Positions 9,661 to 18,609 of a DNA stretch of 64,000 bases are shown here, piece after piece. The DNA lies in NCBI GenBank assembly GCA_016903695.1, contig JADQBB010000012.1, forward strand, positions 1-64,000. The letters are read 5' to 3'. The notes beneath the pieces were generated by a model. That model was not told the DNA's origin. It was given only the letters and a program-made list of their open reading frames with translations, and searched no databases. Position 1 is the stretch's first letter. Every line of letters begins with the position of its first letter. The position numbers and the translations under genes were made by a program. Source of the DNA: Chlorogloea purpurea SAG 13.99 (GTDB lineage: Bacteria > Cyanobacteriota > Cyanobacteriia > Cyanobacteriales > Microcystaceae).

Positions 9661-9734
9661 CTCTTCATTCTATCTTTTTACATTCATGACGAGCGGGGTT
9701 TTGTATTACCGTATAAACTACATTATACTACAAA

Positions 9735-10337
9735 TCAATCATTAATGGCATTGAGGAGAACTTCGGCGAGGGTGAGATCTTCCATATCGTCGATCGTGAT
9801 CGTATCGACAATATCGAACTTAGCGCCCGCGCTTTCGAGTTGATCGTCTAGAGCCTTGAGGAAAGCCGTAGCCCCGGAATCATGACCTACTTGGATGAGG
9901 GAGAGGGCTAATTCTTCATCCCGATCGAGTTTGCGAGAAGCTTCGATGATCGAGCGCATCACCGCTTTCCTGTCGTCGGGTTCACCGTCGGTGATCACCA
10001 GAATGGTCTCGCCGTTTTCTTTCGTTTTACCCGCGGCCTTGCGCTGAAAGTAATTGTCGAAAGCATCCTGTAGTACGGCAGCCAGATCGGTGCGCCCCAT
10101 CGGTTCGTTTTCTTGATAGATCTTGGTTACTTTATCGGAGGTAACGTTATCGTAGCGGCGGAACCTACCGGAGAAAAGATAGACGGTAATGCCATCGGGG
10201 TCGAATTCTTCGCATTTTCTCGCTAAAGCTAAAGTGGATTCTTGTGCGATCGCCCAGCGGGTTTTCCCATTGGGTTGATCGCCGGTGGACATACTGCCAC
10301 TTTTGTCAATGATCAATGTATAGTCACGATTCTGCAT
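9735..10337 (-). CDS. von Willebrand factor A domain protein
   Basis: A protein of 200 residues consisting of one VWA domain. The complete MIDAS metal site is visible: DKSGS near the start, the Thr in GRTDLA, and ITDGEPDD. Such proteins bind partners through Mg2+. This short, soluble, TerY-like type is common in cyanobacteria, but its partner is not known to me. I chose the ATG at 10337 because GGAG lies 8 bases upstream; an in-frame ATG at 10355 would add six residues. It follows lspA on the same strand with a gap that contains a weak inverted repeat. Confidence 0.82.
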   Translation of the reverse strand: MQNRDYTLIIDKSGSMSTGDQPNGKTRWAIAQESTLALARKCEEFDPDGITVYLFSGRFRRYDNVTSDKVTKIYQENEPMGRTDLAAVLQDAFDNYFQRKAAGKTKENGETILVITDGEPDDRKAVMRSIIEASRKLDRDEELALSLIQVGHDSGATAFLKALDDQLESAGAKFDIVDTITIDDMEDLTLAEVLLNAIND

Positions 10338-10397
10338 TAATGATTCTCCGGGCATAAATATTAATGGACTGTTATTAAGGAATATTTTCTCTAGCCT

Positions 10398-10436
10398 AAT
10401 ATCGAGTTCGGGCCGGGGTGGGAAAATCCCGATATT
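10398..10436. repeat. Weak inverted repeat between lspA and the VWA gene
   Basis: AATATCG at 10398-10404 and CGATATT at 10430-10436 are perfect inverted arms around a GC-rich 25-base centre. The repeat lies downstream of lspA and upstream of the VWA gene, so it may act as a terminator or as a leader structure. There is no U-tract. This is a low-confidence observation. Confidence 0.25.
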
Positions 10437-10451
10437 TTCTTCATAATTGCC

Positions 10452-10949
10452 TTATTCTCGGTCGTGAGTTTCTTTCGTCCCCTTGAAATTGCCAACTTTA
10501 ACGGGGAAAGTAGCCAGCAATAAGCAAGCGATGCCGAAATTGATGAACACATCGGCGAGGTTGAAGACCGGAAATTGAATGACGCGAAAATCGAGGAAAT
10601 CCACCACGTAGCCGAAGAGAAAGCGATCGAGTCCGTTACCGAGAGCGCCCGCCAAAATAAAGCCGAAAGCTAACTGTTCCAAACGGCTCAAGGAGGCACC
10701 GAACCAAGCCATAGCCATCAATCCGGCGCTAACGGCCAGCGATAGCCAGCGCAGCCATGTGGCCCCGCCGCGGAAAGAACTAAAAGCCGCCCCCGTATTG
10801 ATCACGTAGGTGAAGTGAAATACGCCGCTCCAGACAGGGAAAGTCTCCCCCACGCTCGTAAAATTTTTCACTACTAAAAATTTAGTGATCTGATCTAAGA
10901 TCAATCCGCCTAAACCTACAAGCCAGAACAAACGATTTTTTTGAAACAT
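10452..10949 (-). CDS. lspA: Lipoprotein signal peptidase (signal peptidase II)
   Basis: This 165-residue membrane aspartyl protease removes signal peptides from diacylated prolipoproteins. Four hydrophobic segments are visible, together with the family motifs LDQITK near the N-terminus, GNGLDRF-x6-VDF with the first catalytic Asp, and FNLADVFI with the second. It begins 6 bp after bioY ends and forms a bioB-bioY-lspA group on the minus strand. The C-terminus is short and charged, as is normal. Nothing is missing. Confidence 0.95.
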   Translation of the reverse strand: MFQKNRLFWLVGLGGLILDQITKFLVVKNFTSVGETFPVWSGVFHFTYVINTGAAFSSFRGGATWLRWLSLAVSAGLMAMAWFGASLSRLEQLAFGFILAGALGNGLDRFLFGYVVDFLDFRVIQFPVFNLADVFINFGIACLLLATFPVKVGNFKGTKETHDRE

Positions 10950-10955
10950 TGTCTA

Positions 10956-11603
10956 TTAATAAAACAATAACTTACGAAAACTAAAAGCAATAATAACTAT
11001 AGTAAAAACTACTACTAGCTGACCGGGAAAAGGAATGATAGAATAATTCATCACACTATTGCTTAACTCGGTCAAAAATCCTTTTGACGAGTGTTGCCAG
11101 TTAATAAAACATAGAGCTAATAGATAAAGCAAGCCGCAGAGATGAATTATCAACAAACCGGAAACCGCGCTCAAAGCGAGAGTTTCTAACTTCATTCTAG
11201 TTTTAAAAGCCAACCAACCGCAAACCCAAGCCCCAGGCATGAATCCGAGAATATAGCCGAAACCCGGTTCTTGTAAGTATTCCCAACCGCCGCCTTTAGC
11301 GAAAACGGGCAGCCAAGTCAAACCGAGAAATATATAGGCTACCTGGGCCAACAAACCCGCATTTTTCCCGCCCAAACAACCCGTTAATAATACCGCACCG
11401 ATCTGGTAGGTTACGCCGAGATCGTGAGACGCAATACCGGAATTAGCCCACGACCAGGGGGGGTTAATGATAGAAGCCGAGACGAAGGTGCTGAAAATGG
11501 TTAGTAATAAACCGATTAAAGACCAAATTAATTCACTGGGTACAGACACCTTAGAACGTTGATTAGGGTAAGTTTGACGTTTCCGGTCGCGGTTGGTACT
11601 CAC
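10956..11603 (-). CDS. bioY: BioY, biotin transporter substrate-binding subunit
   Basis: A 215-residue integral membrane protein with about six hydrophobic segments, matching the S-component of biotin ECF transporters. Recognisable parts include TYQIGAVLLTGCLGGKNAGLLAQVAY and GFGYILGFMPGAWVCGWL. It starts with GTG inside the 3' end of bioB, an overlap of 41 bp. A second in-frame GTG 19 codons in would remove most of the overlap and only a hydrophilic leader, so the exact start is open. Genetic linkage to bioB fits combined biotin synthesis and uptake. No adjacent ECF ATPase is present; the ATPase at 57972 is a possible but unproven partner. Confidence 0.9.
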   Translation of the reverse strand: MSTNRDRKRQTYPNQRSKVSVPSELIWSLIGLLLTIFSTFVSASIINPPWSWANSGIASHDLGVTYQIGAVLLTGCLGGKNAGLLAQVAYIFLGLTWLPVFAKGGGWEYLQEPGFGYILGFMPGAWVCGWLAFKTRMKLETLALSAVSGLLIIHLCGLLYLLALCFINWQHSSKGFLTELSNSVMNYSIIPFPGQLVVVFTIVIIAFSFRKLLFY

Positions 11604-12636
11604 CTGGAATGGGGGCTTCTCCTCCTTCTAATCCTAAAGACTGCAACATTTCCCGATCTTGTTGGGGAGATTGGCCTAGAGTGGTCAGGTAATGTCCAAC
11701 TAGCATAGCATTAATTCCCGCTTTTAACCCTAGGCTTTGTAGTTCCCCCATGATCGCCTCGCGCCCCCCTGCGTAGCGGAGAATTTGTTCCGGTAGTAAA
11801 AAGCGAAAAATTGCGATCGCCTGTAACGCTGACCACACATCCAGTTTCGGCAGGTGGCCCAAAGGTGTGCCGCTTCTGGGGTTGAGTAGGTTTAAGGGGA
11901 CGGATTCCACTTCTAATTCTCGTAGGGTAAGGGCTAGGTCAATGCGATCGCTCCAACTTTCCCCCATGCCGATAATCCCCCCCGTACAAGCTTGGATACC
12001 CGCTGCTTTGAGATTTTTTACCGTTTGCACTCGATCGTCCCAAGTATGGGTACTGACGATCTGGGGATAGAAATTTTCCGAGGCTTCTAGATTGTGATTG
12101 TAGCGGGTCACGCCCGCTTCTTTAAGAGCTTGGGCTTGTTCTAGGGTTAATTCTCCTAAAGCGCAACAGGGCTTAATTCCCGCTTCTTCCCGAATCAGTT
12201 TCACGGTATCGAGTATCTCTTCAAATTCTTTAGATTTGGGGCTATTGTATTTCAAGCCCCGCCCTTGACTGACCAGGCAGAAGCGTTTCGCCCCCGCATC
12301 TGCTGCCGCCTTGGCCCCTGCGAGGATTTCCTCCTTGGTTTTCAACTCGTATACAGGGGAATCCTGGCCGGGGTGATGGACGGACTGGGAACAGAAACTA
12401 CAATTTTCCGAACAGTTACCGGATTTAATATTAATGATGCTACAGAGGTCTACCTTGTTACCGCAACAAGCTTGACGGATCAGATCGGCCGCCTCACATA
12501 ATAATAAAATATTTTCTTCGCCACTGATCTTGGTTAAATCCATGGCTTCGGTCTTGGTCAATCGCTTGCCGTCGATAACTTCCGTAGCAAGTTGAAAGAG
12601 GGTGTCTTTGAGATTAGTAGAGGCGACTTGAACCAC
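11563..12636 (-). CDS. bioB: Biotin synthase
   Basis: A 357-residue radical SAM enzyme that inserts sulfur into dethiobiotin to make biotin. The radical-SAM cluster motif is in SGNCSENCSFCSQS (CxxxCxxC), with the conserved YNHNLEAS and GGIIGMGES segments and the BATS-type C-terminal region. Its 3' end overlaps bioY by 41 bp on the same strand, which suggests translational coupling with the importer. A TTGACA at 12715-12720 belongs to the divergent toxin gene rather than to bioB. Length and motifs are normal. Confidence 0.96.
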   Translation of the reverse strand: MVQVASTNLKDTLFQLATEVIDGKRLTKTEAMDLTKISGEENILLLCEAADLIRQACCGNKVDLCSIINIKSGNCSENCSFCSQSVHHPGQDSPVYELKTKEEILAGAKAAADAGAKRFCLVSQGRGLKYNSPKSKEFEEILDTVKLIREEAGIKPCCALGELTLEQAQALKEAGVTRYNHNLEASENFYPQIVSTHTWDDRVQTVKNLKAAGIQACTGGIIGMGESWSDRIDLALTLRELEVESVPLNLLNPRSGTPLGHLPKLDVWSALQAIAIFRFLLPEQILRYAGGREAIMGELQSLGLKAGINAMLVGHYLTTLGQSPQQDREMLQSLGLEGGEAPIPGEYQPRPETSNLP

Positions 12637-12752
12637 GGTTGTAGGGCTGATTATCGAAACAACCTGTATATTACCAGAGAACAGGGCATCTTGATATTGG
12701 TAGCGATCTATAGATTGACAATGTAAATATGTTTTCTTTACTTTAATAGGAT

Positions 12753-13049
12753 ATGGATGTTTATTTCGTAGCTAATGGTGTTACCTTCGTCTGGAATCAA
12801 GAGAAAGCTAAGATCAACCCCATAAATCACGATGGAGTCACATTCGAGAGGGCGGTAGAAGCTTTTTTCGATCCTTTCCTCGTAATCGTAGATGCAAGTC
12901 GTAATCAGGAAGTGCGAGATGCTGTTATCGGTTTGGATAAAAGCTGGAAGCTCTTATACGTGGTCTACATTGAGCGAGAAAACGACATCATAAGGATTAT
13001 TTCGGCTCGTAAAGCAACAAATAAAGAGCGTGAATATTATGAAAATTGA
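12753..13049 (+). CDS. brnT: BrnT-family ribonuclease toxin
   Basis: A 98-residue protein matching the BrnT toxin fold, a RelE-like ribonuclease of type II toxin-antitoxin systems. The hallmarks are FVWNQEKAKINPINHDGVTFERAVEAFFDP at the N-terminus and RIISARKATNKEREYYE at the C-terminus, with the basic RIISAR element. A good TTGACA sits at 12715-12720, but I see no convincing -10 box at normal spacing. The ribosome-binding sequence AGGA lies unusually close to the ATG. The antitoxin gene follows with an 11-bp overlap, the usual BrnT-then-BrnA order. Confidence 0.88.
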   Translation: MDVYFVANGVTFVWNQEKAKINPINHDGVTFERAVEAFFDPFLVIVDASRNQEVRDAVIGLDKSWKLLYVVYIERENDIIRIISARKATNKEREYYEN

Positions 13050-13332
13050 AGTTTTAAAAAAGCGACTAGACAAAAATAGACCTATGACAATTATTACAAT
13101 TCGCATTCCTGAAGATGTAATTGAAGACCTGAAACGAGTTGCGCCTTTACTGGGTTTTTCAGGGTATCAGCCATTGGCTCGGGCCTATATAGGACAAGGG
13201 CTAAGGCTAGATTTAGAAAGGCTAGAGAAAGATAAAGTTTCACTTTTAATCGATAGTTTAAAGCGTCTTGGTGTTAATGAGGAAATAATCGAAAATGCCC
13301 TCGCTGAAATTAATAGAGGTGAAACACTATGA
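13039..13332 (+). CDS. Antitoxin partner of BrnT (ribbon-helix-helix type)
   Basis: A protein of about 97 residues that begins within the last codons of brnT, the gene order expected for an antitoxin. The central part (TIITIRIPEDVIEDLKRVA) looks like a MetJ/Arc/CopG ribbon-helix-helix strand and helix, followed by YQPLARAYIGQGL. The C-terminal tail is acidic and helical. BrnA-type antitoxins autoregulate the operon and block BrnT. I chose ATG 13039 over a GTG three codons earlier. Its stop overlaps the start of the peroxiredoxin-like gene (ATGA), so that gene is coupled to the toxin-antitoxin pair. Confidence 0.8.
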   Translation: MKIEVLKKRLDKNRPMTIITIRIPEDVIEDLKRVAPLLGFSGYQPLARAYIGQGLRLDLERLEKDKVSLLIDSLKRLGVNEEIIENALAEINRGETL

Positions 13333-14093
13333 ACCCCTATCAACTTTTAAATCAGAGTCAAAAATTGCGCGTCAGTGACGGGCGCATCCTGCCGATTTTG
13401 GGAGATTGTCAAATTCTTTCCCGTTTGTTGGTGATAATCTGGCCGCAACTGGGGGACTTTGATAGTTTGGAATACGCTTGGTGGCTGCAACGAGAGTCCC
13501 AAATGCTGGCGGATAGAGGTATTACCATCAAAGCGGTGGGTATAGGAGATCGATCGGCGGGCTTAAAATTCTGTGACTACACGGGCTTTCCTCCCGAAAG
13601 GTTATTCGTAGACCCCAAGGGAGAAATACATACCTTACTGGGAATTTATCAAGGCTTATCGTATAAATTACCGTTTCTTTCCAATGGTCAAAACGCTTGG
13701 CTGAATTTAATGTTAATGTGTGCCGGAATCGGTAGTCCAGGAACATTGGCGGAAGTGTTTCGAGGTTATCGGGGAGATAGAAAAGCACCCCAGTTGATAC
13801 AAGATTCAGAAACGATCCACGCCCGCCCCCTACCTCCTTTTCAAGGCTCGTTTTTCCAACTGGCCGGGGGTAAAGGATTTCAGCGCCCCTTTGAACTGGC
13901 AACCCTGAGATTGAGAAATATGACCGAGGTTTTGAGTAACTGGCGTACTTATGTACCGGATAATTTTTATCTAACCGTGCGCGGCGCTACTTTTCTATTT
14001 GATGGAACAGGTAATTTACTTTACGAGCATCGAGATAAAGGAATTTTAGGATTCGCCGAGAATATGAGTCTCCCTTTATCTTTTCTGGAATAG
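13329..14093 (+). CDS. Peroxiredoxin-like (AhpC/TSA-fold) protein
   Basis: A 254-residue protein with a thioredoxin-like layout: an N-terminal segment RLLVIIWPQLGDFDSLEYAWWL, then ITIKAVGIGDRSAGLKFCDYTGFPPERLFVDP, as in the AhpC/TSA-like group of cyanobacterial proteins. The classical peroxiredoxin PxxxTxxC motif is absent. FCDYTGFP carries a single Cys in the helix region, so peroxidase activity is not assured. Near the C-terminus FLFDGTGNLLYEHRDKGILGF is conserved in character. It overlaps the antitoxin stop by 4 bp, and its last 18 bp overlap the convergent methyltransferase gene. Confidence 0.7.
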   Translation: MNPYQLLNQSQKLRVSDGRILPILGDCQILSRLLVIIWPQLGDFDSLEYAWWLQRESQMLADRGITIKAVGIGDRSAGLKFCDYTGFPPERLFVDPKGEIHTLLGIYQGLSYKLPFLSNGQNAWLNLMLMCAGIGSPGTLAEVFRGYRGDRKAPQLIQDSETIHARPLPPFQGSFFQLAGGKGFQRPFELATLRLRNMTEVLSNWRTYVPDNFYLTVRGATFLFDGTGNLLYEHRDKGILGFAENMSLPLSFLE

Positions 14094-15071
14094 TTCATTA
14101 GAACTTGGCAATATATTGGATTGAACGATTGCGGGATTACCCAGACTTTTTAACACTTCTCTACCGAGCGCCTCCACCACCGGCGGCACTACCGCGTTAC
14201 CGAATTGTCTGTAAGCTTGAGTGTCAGAGACGGGGATGATGAAGCTTTCGGGGAATCCCATCAATCTCGCACATTCTCTAGGTGTTAGACGGCGGGGATT
14301 CTTACCCGCTTGGGGAATTAAAATTTCGGCTCCATCTTTGTAGTACCTAGCGCTTAAAGTTCTCGCTATACCTTCTAAATCCACCAATCCGTAACCGAAA
14401 CCGTTTCCCTTCTCTTTATGCTTGAGAGCGTAATTCTGTAAGTAATTCCAGAGATGGTCAGTCAGGGTATATTTATTATCGGGGTGGGTCTCTAGAATAT
14501 CTTTAATCTTGGGCTTCAAATCCGGTATTTCTGGAAAGTTAAATTGGACGGGACGATCGAACCCCACGATAAATATTCTTTTTCTATTCTGAGGTACTAA
14601 AGAATGAGCATCTATTACCCCATAATGGATATGATAATTCAAGTCTTCTGCGAGAACTTTTTTAATAACTTCAAAGGTTTTACCTTTATCATGGCTTTGT
14701 AAGTTCTTAACATTCTCTAGGATAAAAGCTCTAGATCTTTTTTCTTTTAAGATTTTAACTATCTCGAAAAATAAAGTACCCTGTGTGGGATGCTCGAAGC
14801 CGTGAGGAGTCCCTAAAGAGTTATGTTTGCTCACTCCAGCTATACTGAAGGGTTGACAGGGAAATCCCCCTGTTAGTATGTCATGATCGGGAATTTCTGA
14901 TGTGGGAATTAAAGTGATGTCACCGGCGGGCTTATGATGAAAATTGAGTTCGTAAGTTTGTTGAGAGAATTTGTTCCATTCTGAAGAGAAAACGCACTGA
15001 CAACCTAAATTTTCTAAAGCGATTCTAAAGCCTCCTATTCCTGCGAATAAATCAATAAATCTGTACATCAT
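14076..15071 (-). CDS. DNA (cytosine-5) methyltransferase, solitary
   Basis: A 331-residue C5 methyltransferase with all key motifs: I (FIDLFAGIGGFRIAL), IV with the catalytic Cys (GGFPCQPFSIAG), VI (ENV), VIII (QNRKRIFIVGF), IX (RRLTPRECARLMGFP) and X (QFGNAVVPP). The target-recognition region between VIII and IX is compact. No restriction endonuclease gene lies beside it, so it looks like an orphan methylase. Target sequence unknown. It sits next to the toxin-antitoxin and peroxiredoxin-like genes in a small accessory patch. ATGATG gives two possible starts one codon apart. Confidence 0.92.
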   Translation of the reverse strand: MMYRFIDLFAGIGGFRIALENLGCQCVFSSEWNKFSQQTYELNFHHKPAGDITLIPTSEIPDHDILTGGFPCQPFSIAGVSKHNSLGTPHGFEHPTQGTLFFEIVKILKEKRSRAFILENVKNLQSHDKGKTFEVIKKVLAEDLNYHIHYGVIDAHSLVPQNRKRIFIVGFDRPVQFNFPEIPDLKPKIKDILETHPDNKYTLTDHLWNYLQNYALKHKEKGNGFGYGLVDLEGIARTLSARYYKDGAEILIPQAGKNPRRLTPRECARLMGFPESFIIPVSDTQAYRQFGNAVVPPVVEALGREVLKSLGNPAIVQSNILPSSNELFQKR

Positions 15072-15156
15072 TTTTCGACAACTTTTTCACGTTGATCATA
15101 ACGCCCCAAGATAGTTGTTACAATAAGGTTTGCTATCAGCTTTGCTCAAAATCTCT

Positions 15157-17049
15157 ATGGTAGACTTTCAGGACGCGTTCGATGTAATTGTAGTGGGTGC
15201 GGGGCACTCCGGGTGTGAGGCGGCGTTAGCTTGCGCCCGTCTCGGTTGTCGTACCCTAATGTTAACCCTGAATTTAGATAAAATCGCCTGGCAACCTTGT
15301 AACCCCGCGGTGGGCGGCCCGGCCAAATCCCAGTTAACCCACGAAGTGGATGCCCTTGGCGGCGAACTCGGCAAGATGGCCGATCGCACTTACCTACAGA
15401 AACGCGTCCTCAATATTTCCCGCGGCCCCGCCGTTTGGGCATTGCGCGCCCAAACCGATAAACGGGAATACGCGGCGGTGATGAAAGAAATAGTGGAAAA
15501 CCAACCCAACCTAGTCATCAGAGAAGGTATGGCGACGGATTTAATCCTCGGTGATAACGAGGAAGTTTTAGGAGTGGAAACCTACTTCGGGGCCTGTTTC
15601 GCGGCGAAAGCGGTGGTATTGACTACCGGCACGTTTTTAGAAGGGAAAATCTGGATAGGCGGAAAATCTATGGCAGCCGGGCGCGCCGGTGAATTCGCCG
15701 CAGTTGGTCTATCGGAAACCCTCAATAGATTGGGGTTTGAAACCGGACGACTGAAAACGGGTACACCCGCCCGCGTCGATCGACGTTCCGTGGATTACTC
15801 CCGCCTCGAGCCCCAACCCCCCGACGAAGAAATCCGCTGGTTTAGTTTCGACCCCGACGCTCATATCGTGCGGGAACAGATGAACTGTTATCTAACGAGA
15901 ACTACGATCGAAACTCATAAATTAATCCGCGATAATCTCCACCTATCGCCGATTTATGGCGGTTTTATCGACTCGAAAGGGCCCCGTTACTGTCCTTCCA
16001 TAGAAGATAAAATCGTCCGCTTCGCTGATAAAGAAAGTCATCAAATTTTTATCGAACCGGAAGGGCGCGATATACCGGAACTATATATTCAAGGCTTCTC
16101 AACCGGCCTACCGGAAAACATCCAGTTAGCAATGCTTCGCACTTTACCGGGGTTAGAAAACTGTACCATGCTGCGCCCCGCCTACGCGGTGGAGTACGAC
16201 TATATCCCGGCAACCCAATGTTATCCAACCCTGATGACGAAAAAAATCGAGGGGCTATTCTGCGCCGGACAAGTTAACGGTACTACCGGTTACGAAGAAG
16301 CGGCTGCCCAAGGTATCGTGGCGGGGATTAACGCGGCTCGTTTCGTCAGGGGAGAGGAGATGATCGTCTTTTCTCGCGAAGATAGTTATATCGGCACTTT
16401 GATAGACGACCTCTGCACTAAAGATTTACGGGAACCCTATAGAATGTTAACCAGTCGCTCAGAATACCGTCTCGTACTGCGTTCCGATAACGCCGACCAG
16501 CGCTTAACACATCTGGGACGATCGATCGGTTTGATCGACGATCGCAGATGGCAATTATTTCAGACTAAACAAGACCATATCATCGCTGAAAAAGAGCGCC
16601 TTCACGAAACGAAAGTGAAAGAACTCGATGAAGTGGGAATAGCGATCGCAAACGACACGGGACAGAAAATAAAAGGCTCATTGTCTTTAGCTGATTTATT
16701 GCGGCGCTCGGGGTTTCATTACACCCAACTCGAGCTTTACTCTTTAGGTAATCCCCATATTTCCAGAGAGGAAAAAGAAGTAGTAGAGATCGACATTAAA
16801 TATTCTGGGTATCTCAAACGCCAACAGCTTCAAATCGACCAGATAGCCCGCTTGAGCAATCGTAACCTATCACCCGGCCTTGACTACATGAAGATAGAAA
16901 CTCTGTCGATGGAAGCTAGAGAAAAACTAACAAAAATCAAACCCGCCACCATAGGACAGGCCTCGCGTATAGGGGGCGTGAATCCCGCTGATATAAACGC
17001 CTTACTCGTCTATTTAGAATCGAGACAGGGGCAAACGGCGAGAAGTTAG
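15157..17049 (+). CDS. mnmG: tRNA uridine 5-carboxymethylaminomethyl synthesis enzyme MnmG (GidA)
   Basis: This FAD-dependent enzyme works with MnmE to install the cmnm5 group on wobble uridine 34 of several tRNAs. The N-terminus shows the FAD-binding [19 protein letters not shown], followed by [25 protein letters not shown] and [12 protein letters not shown]. The C-terminal RNA-binding part has [20 protein letters not shown] chose ATG 15157 ([13 protein letters not shown], 630 residues) over an upstream TTG because it gives the normal family N-terminus. A hairpin at 17072 follows the gene. Confidence 0.97.
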   Translation: MVDFQDAFDVIVVGAGHSGCEAALACARLGCRTLMLTLNLDKIAWQPCNPAVGGPAKSQLTHEVDALGGELGKMADRTYLQKRVLNISRGPAVWALRAQTDKREYAAVMKEIVENQPNLVIREGMATDLILGDNEEVLGVETYFGACFAAKAVVLTTGTFLEGKIWIGGKSMAAGRAGEFAAVGLSETLNRLGFETGRLKTGTPARVDRRSVDYSRLEPQPPDEEIRWFSFDPDAHIVREQMNCYLTRTTIETHKLIRDNLHLSPIYGGFIDSKGPRYCPSIEDKIVRFADKESHQIFIEPEGRDIPELYIQGFSTGLPENIQLAMLRTLPGLENCTMLRPAYAVEYDYIPATQCYPTLMTKKIEGLFCAGQVNGTTGYEEAAAQGIVAGINAARFVRGEEMIVFSREDSYIGTLIDDLCTKDLREPYRMLTSRSEYRLVLRSDNADQRLTHLGRSIGLIDDRRWQLFQTKQDHIIAEKERLHETKVKELDEVGIAIANDTGQKIKGSLSLADLLRRSGFHYTQLELYSLGNPHISREEKEVVEIDIKYSGYLKRQQLQIDQIARLSNRNLSPGLDYMKIETLSMEAREKLTKIKPATIGQASRIGGVNPADINALLVYLESRQGQTARS

Positions 17050-17071
17050 TGGGCCGTCCTGATGACTATCT

Positions 17072-17103
17072 TGGTTTATCTGATTTGGGACTTTGATAAA
17101 CCA
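17072..17103. terminator. Hairpin between convergent mnmG and the 2TM gene
   Basis: TGGTTTATC (17072-17080) and GATAAACCA (17095-17103) are perfect 9-bp inverted arms with a 14-base loop. The hairpin lies between two convergent genes. It could serve both directions, although the flanking U-runs are poor. Confidence 0.5.
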
Positions 17104-17110
17104 TTATTGA

Positions 17111-17614
17111 TTAACTTAAAGCTGTTAATACAGTCCGAATTTTTCTCCAGAGGCTCAAGAAAGATTGCTTAACTTCTTGCTTTAATTGCCACTGTTGGAA
17201 TTGATTTTCAAATTCCTCACCCCCCGTTTGCCAAGCTTGCCAAGTATCCAAGGATAGGGGCAATCCCCAGAGCATTAATATGTAAAGCGCCCAGCCAATA
17301 CTTCCAGAACTGATAAAATTAATGGTGATGAAAAAGCCGTTCGCTATTAAATATCTAACGAGTTTATTTTTTAATTTCTGCCAGCGATAAACTATAAATT
17401 CTTGTTGCTTATTCTTAACAAGTTTAATGTTATACCAATCTTGTTTAGCCTTCTCTAACTCCCGTACATCTATAGATAACTCTTGAGCGATTTCTAATAG
17501 CTCCTGTTGGTCAATTTCTCCCCTATCGATTTGACGGGAGATGGCGAGAGAAAGAATTCCTTGTACATCCTCTTGCCCGTAGGATTCAGAAGAAGGGTAA
17601 TTAACACCAGGCAT
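17111..17614 (-). CDS. 2TM-domain membrane protein
   Basis: A protein of about 167 residues. The N-terminal 75 residues are soluble and helical with the cyanobacterial signature SYGQEDVQGILSLAISRQ and EIAQELSID. They are followed by a basic stretch and two closely spaced hydrophobic segments (about residues 90-130), the 2TM domain. A charged helix ends the protein. The function is unknown to me; the family is widespread in cyanobacteria. I chose ATG 17614 (MPGVNYPSS) since the conserved part begins there; an ATG at 17647 would add 11 hydrophobic residues. It lies 11 bp after the upstream UPF0104 gene and is probably co-transcribed with it. Confidence 0.65.
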   Translation of the reverse strand: MPGVNYPSSESYGQEDVQGILSLAISRQIDRGEIDQQELLEIAQELSIDVRELEKAKQDWYNIKLVKNKQQEFIVYRWQKLKNKLVRYLIANGFFITINFISSGSIGWALYILMLWGLPLSLDTWQAWQTGGEEFENQFQQWQLKQEVKQSFLSLWRKIRTVLTALS

Positions 17615-17658
17615 GACGACACGATATATAAACGGCACTACTCCCATTATAGTATTTC

Positions 17659-18603
17659 CTATGAATTGTCCTTAGACCTCCGATACTTCTTCTCCACTTC
17701 ATAACTCACCAACATAATAAAAGCGATCGATAAAGGTAGCAGATAATAAATACCGCGATAAGCTAACAACGCCCCCAGTAAATCAGATTCCGATACACTC
17801 TCCGGGCGCAATTTCAACATCATGAATTCAAATACACCCAGACCCCCCGGAACATTACTGATCACACCTGCGGTCATCGCAAAAATATAGATCCCGAAAA
17901 AACCGAAGAAGGAAATAGTATAACTATCTGGCAGAAGAACGTATAAAACCGCCGCCGCTAAACCCCAGTCGATAAAAGCCACAACGATTAGAGCCAGAGA
18001 AATATTCACCGACGGCACACCTAATTCTACACCTCCGAATTTAAGGGGTTTTTTGGCGAAAGCGATGAACCAAAAATATAGAGCCACCAAACATAAAAAG
18101 ATGATGCCCAAAGAGCGAGCGCTTTGTACCGGTATCTTGAGAATTTGCGGTACGGCTAAAGGGTCAACAAGAAAACTAACGCCGCCGATGGTTAACATTC
18201 CCAACCAAAAACTAAGATGGGTGAAAGCGATAACTTTGGCGATGTCAATATTGGAAACTCCCGCCGGTGAATAAAAACGATAGCGAATCGCCGTACCGGA
18301 AAAGACCGTGAAACCTACTGTATTACCAAGAGCATAACTGATGAATGAAGTGCGGACGATCGTACCCGGATGAAGATGACGACCCACGTAAATAAATCCC
18401 AGCCAATCGTACCCCGCCATCGATAAATAACCTGGAATCATCAGAAAAACTGACATTAATTTATCGCCTGTCGGTATGCGACCCAAACTATTTACTAAAT
18501 CTTGGAATGTATAGTGTTTAAATTCTTCCTTAATAGCCCACACGGCGAGCAAAAATAAACAGAAGGTAAGTAAAAAAGGCGCTATCTGACGCAGACGGTT
18601 CAT
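17659..18603 (-). CDS. UPF0104/MprF-type membrane flippase-like protein
   Basis: A 314-residue integral membrane protein with about eight hydrophobic segments. It matches the lysylphosphatidylglycerol synthase transmembrane family (UPF0104), the flippase half of MprF without the aminoacyl-transferase half. Typical elements are YALGNTVGFTVFSGTAIRYRFY and NVPGGLGVFEFMML. The family is thought to move lipids or lipid-linked molecules across the membrane; the substrate here is unknown. It ends 11 bp before the 2TM gene and starts 6 bp after the helicase-like gene, forming a three-gene minus-strand run. Confidence 0.85.
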   Translation of the reverse strand: MNRLRQIAPFLLTFCLFLLAVWAIKEEFKHYTFQDLVNSLGRIPTGDKLMSVFLMIPGYLSMAGYDWLGFIYVGRHLHPGTIVRTSFISYALGNTVGFTVFSGTAIRYRFYSPAGVSNIDIAKVIAFTHLSFWLGMLTIGGVSFLVDPLAVPQILKIPVQSARSLGIIFLCLVALYFWFIAFAKKPLKFGGVELGVPSVNISLALIVVAFIDWGLAAAVLYVLLPDSYTISFFGFFGIYIFAMTAGVISNVPGGLGVFEFMMLKLRPESVSESDLLGALLAYRGIYYLLPLSIAFIMLVSYEVEKKYRRSKDNS

Positions 18604-18609
18604 AAATAA

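Noticed and set aside
15092-15124. TTGATC and TACAAT as a promoter for mnmG
   Set aside because: The spacing is 21 bases, too long for a normal sigma70 promoter, and no better pair was found.
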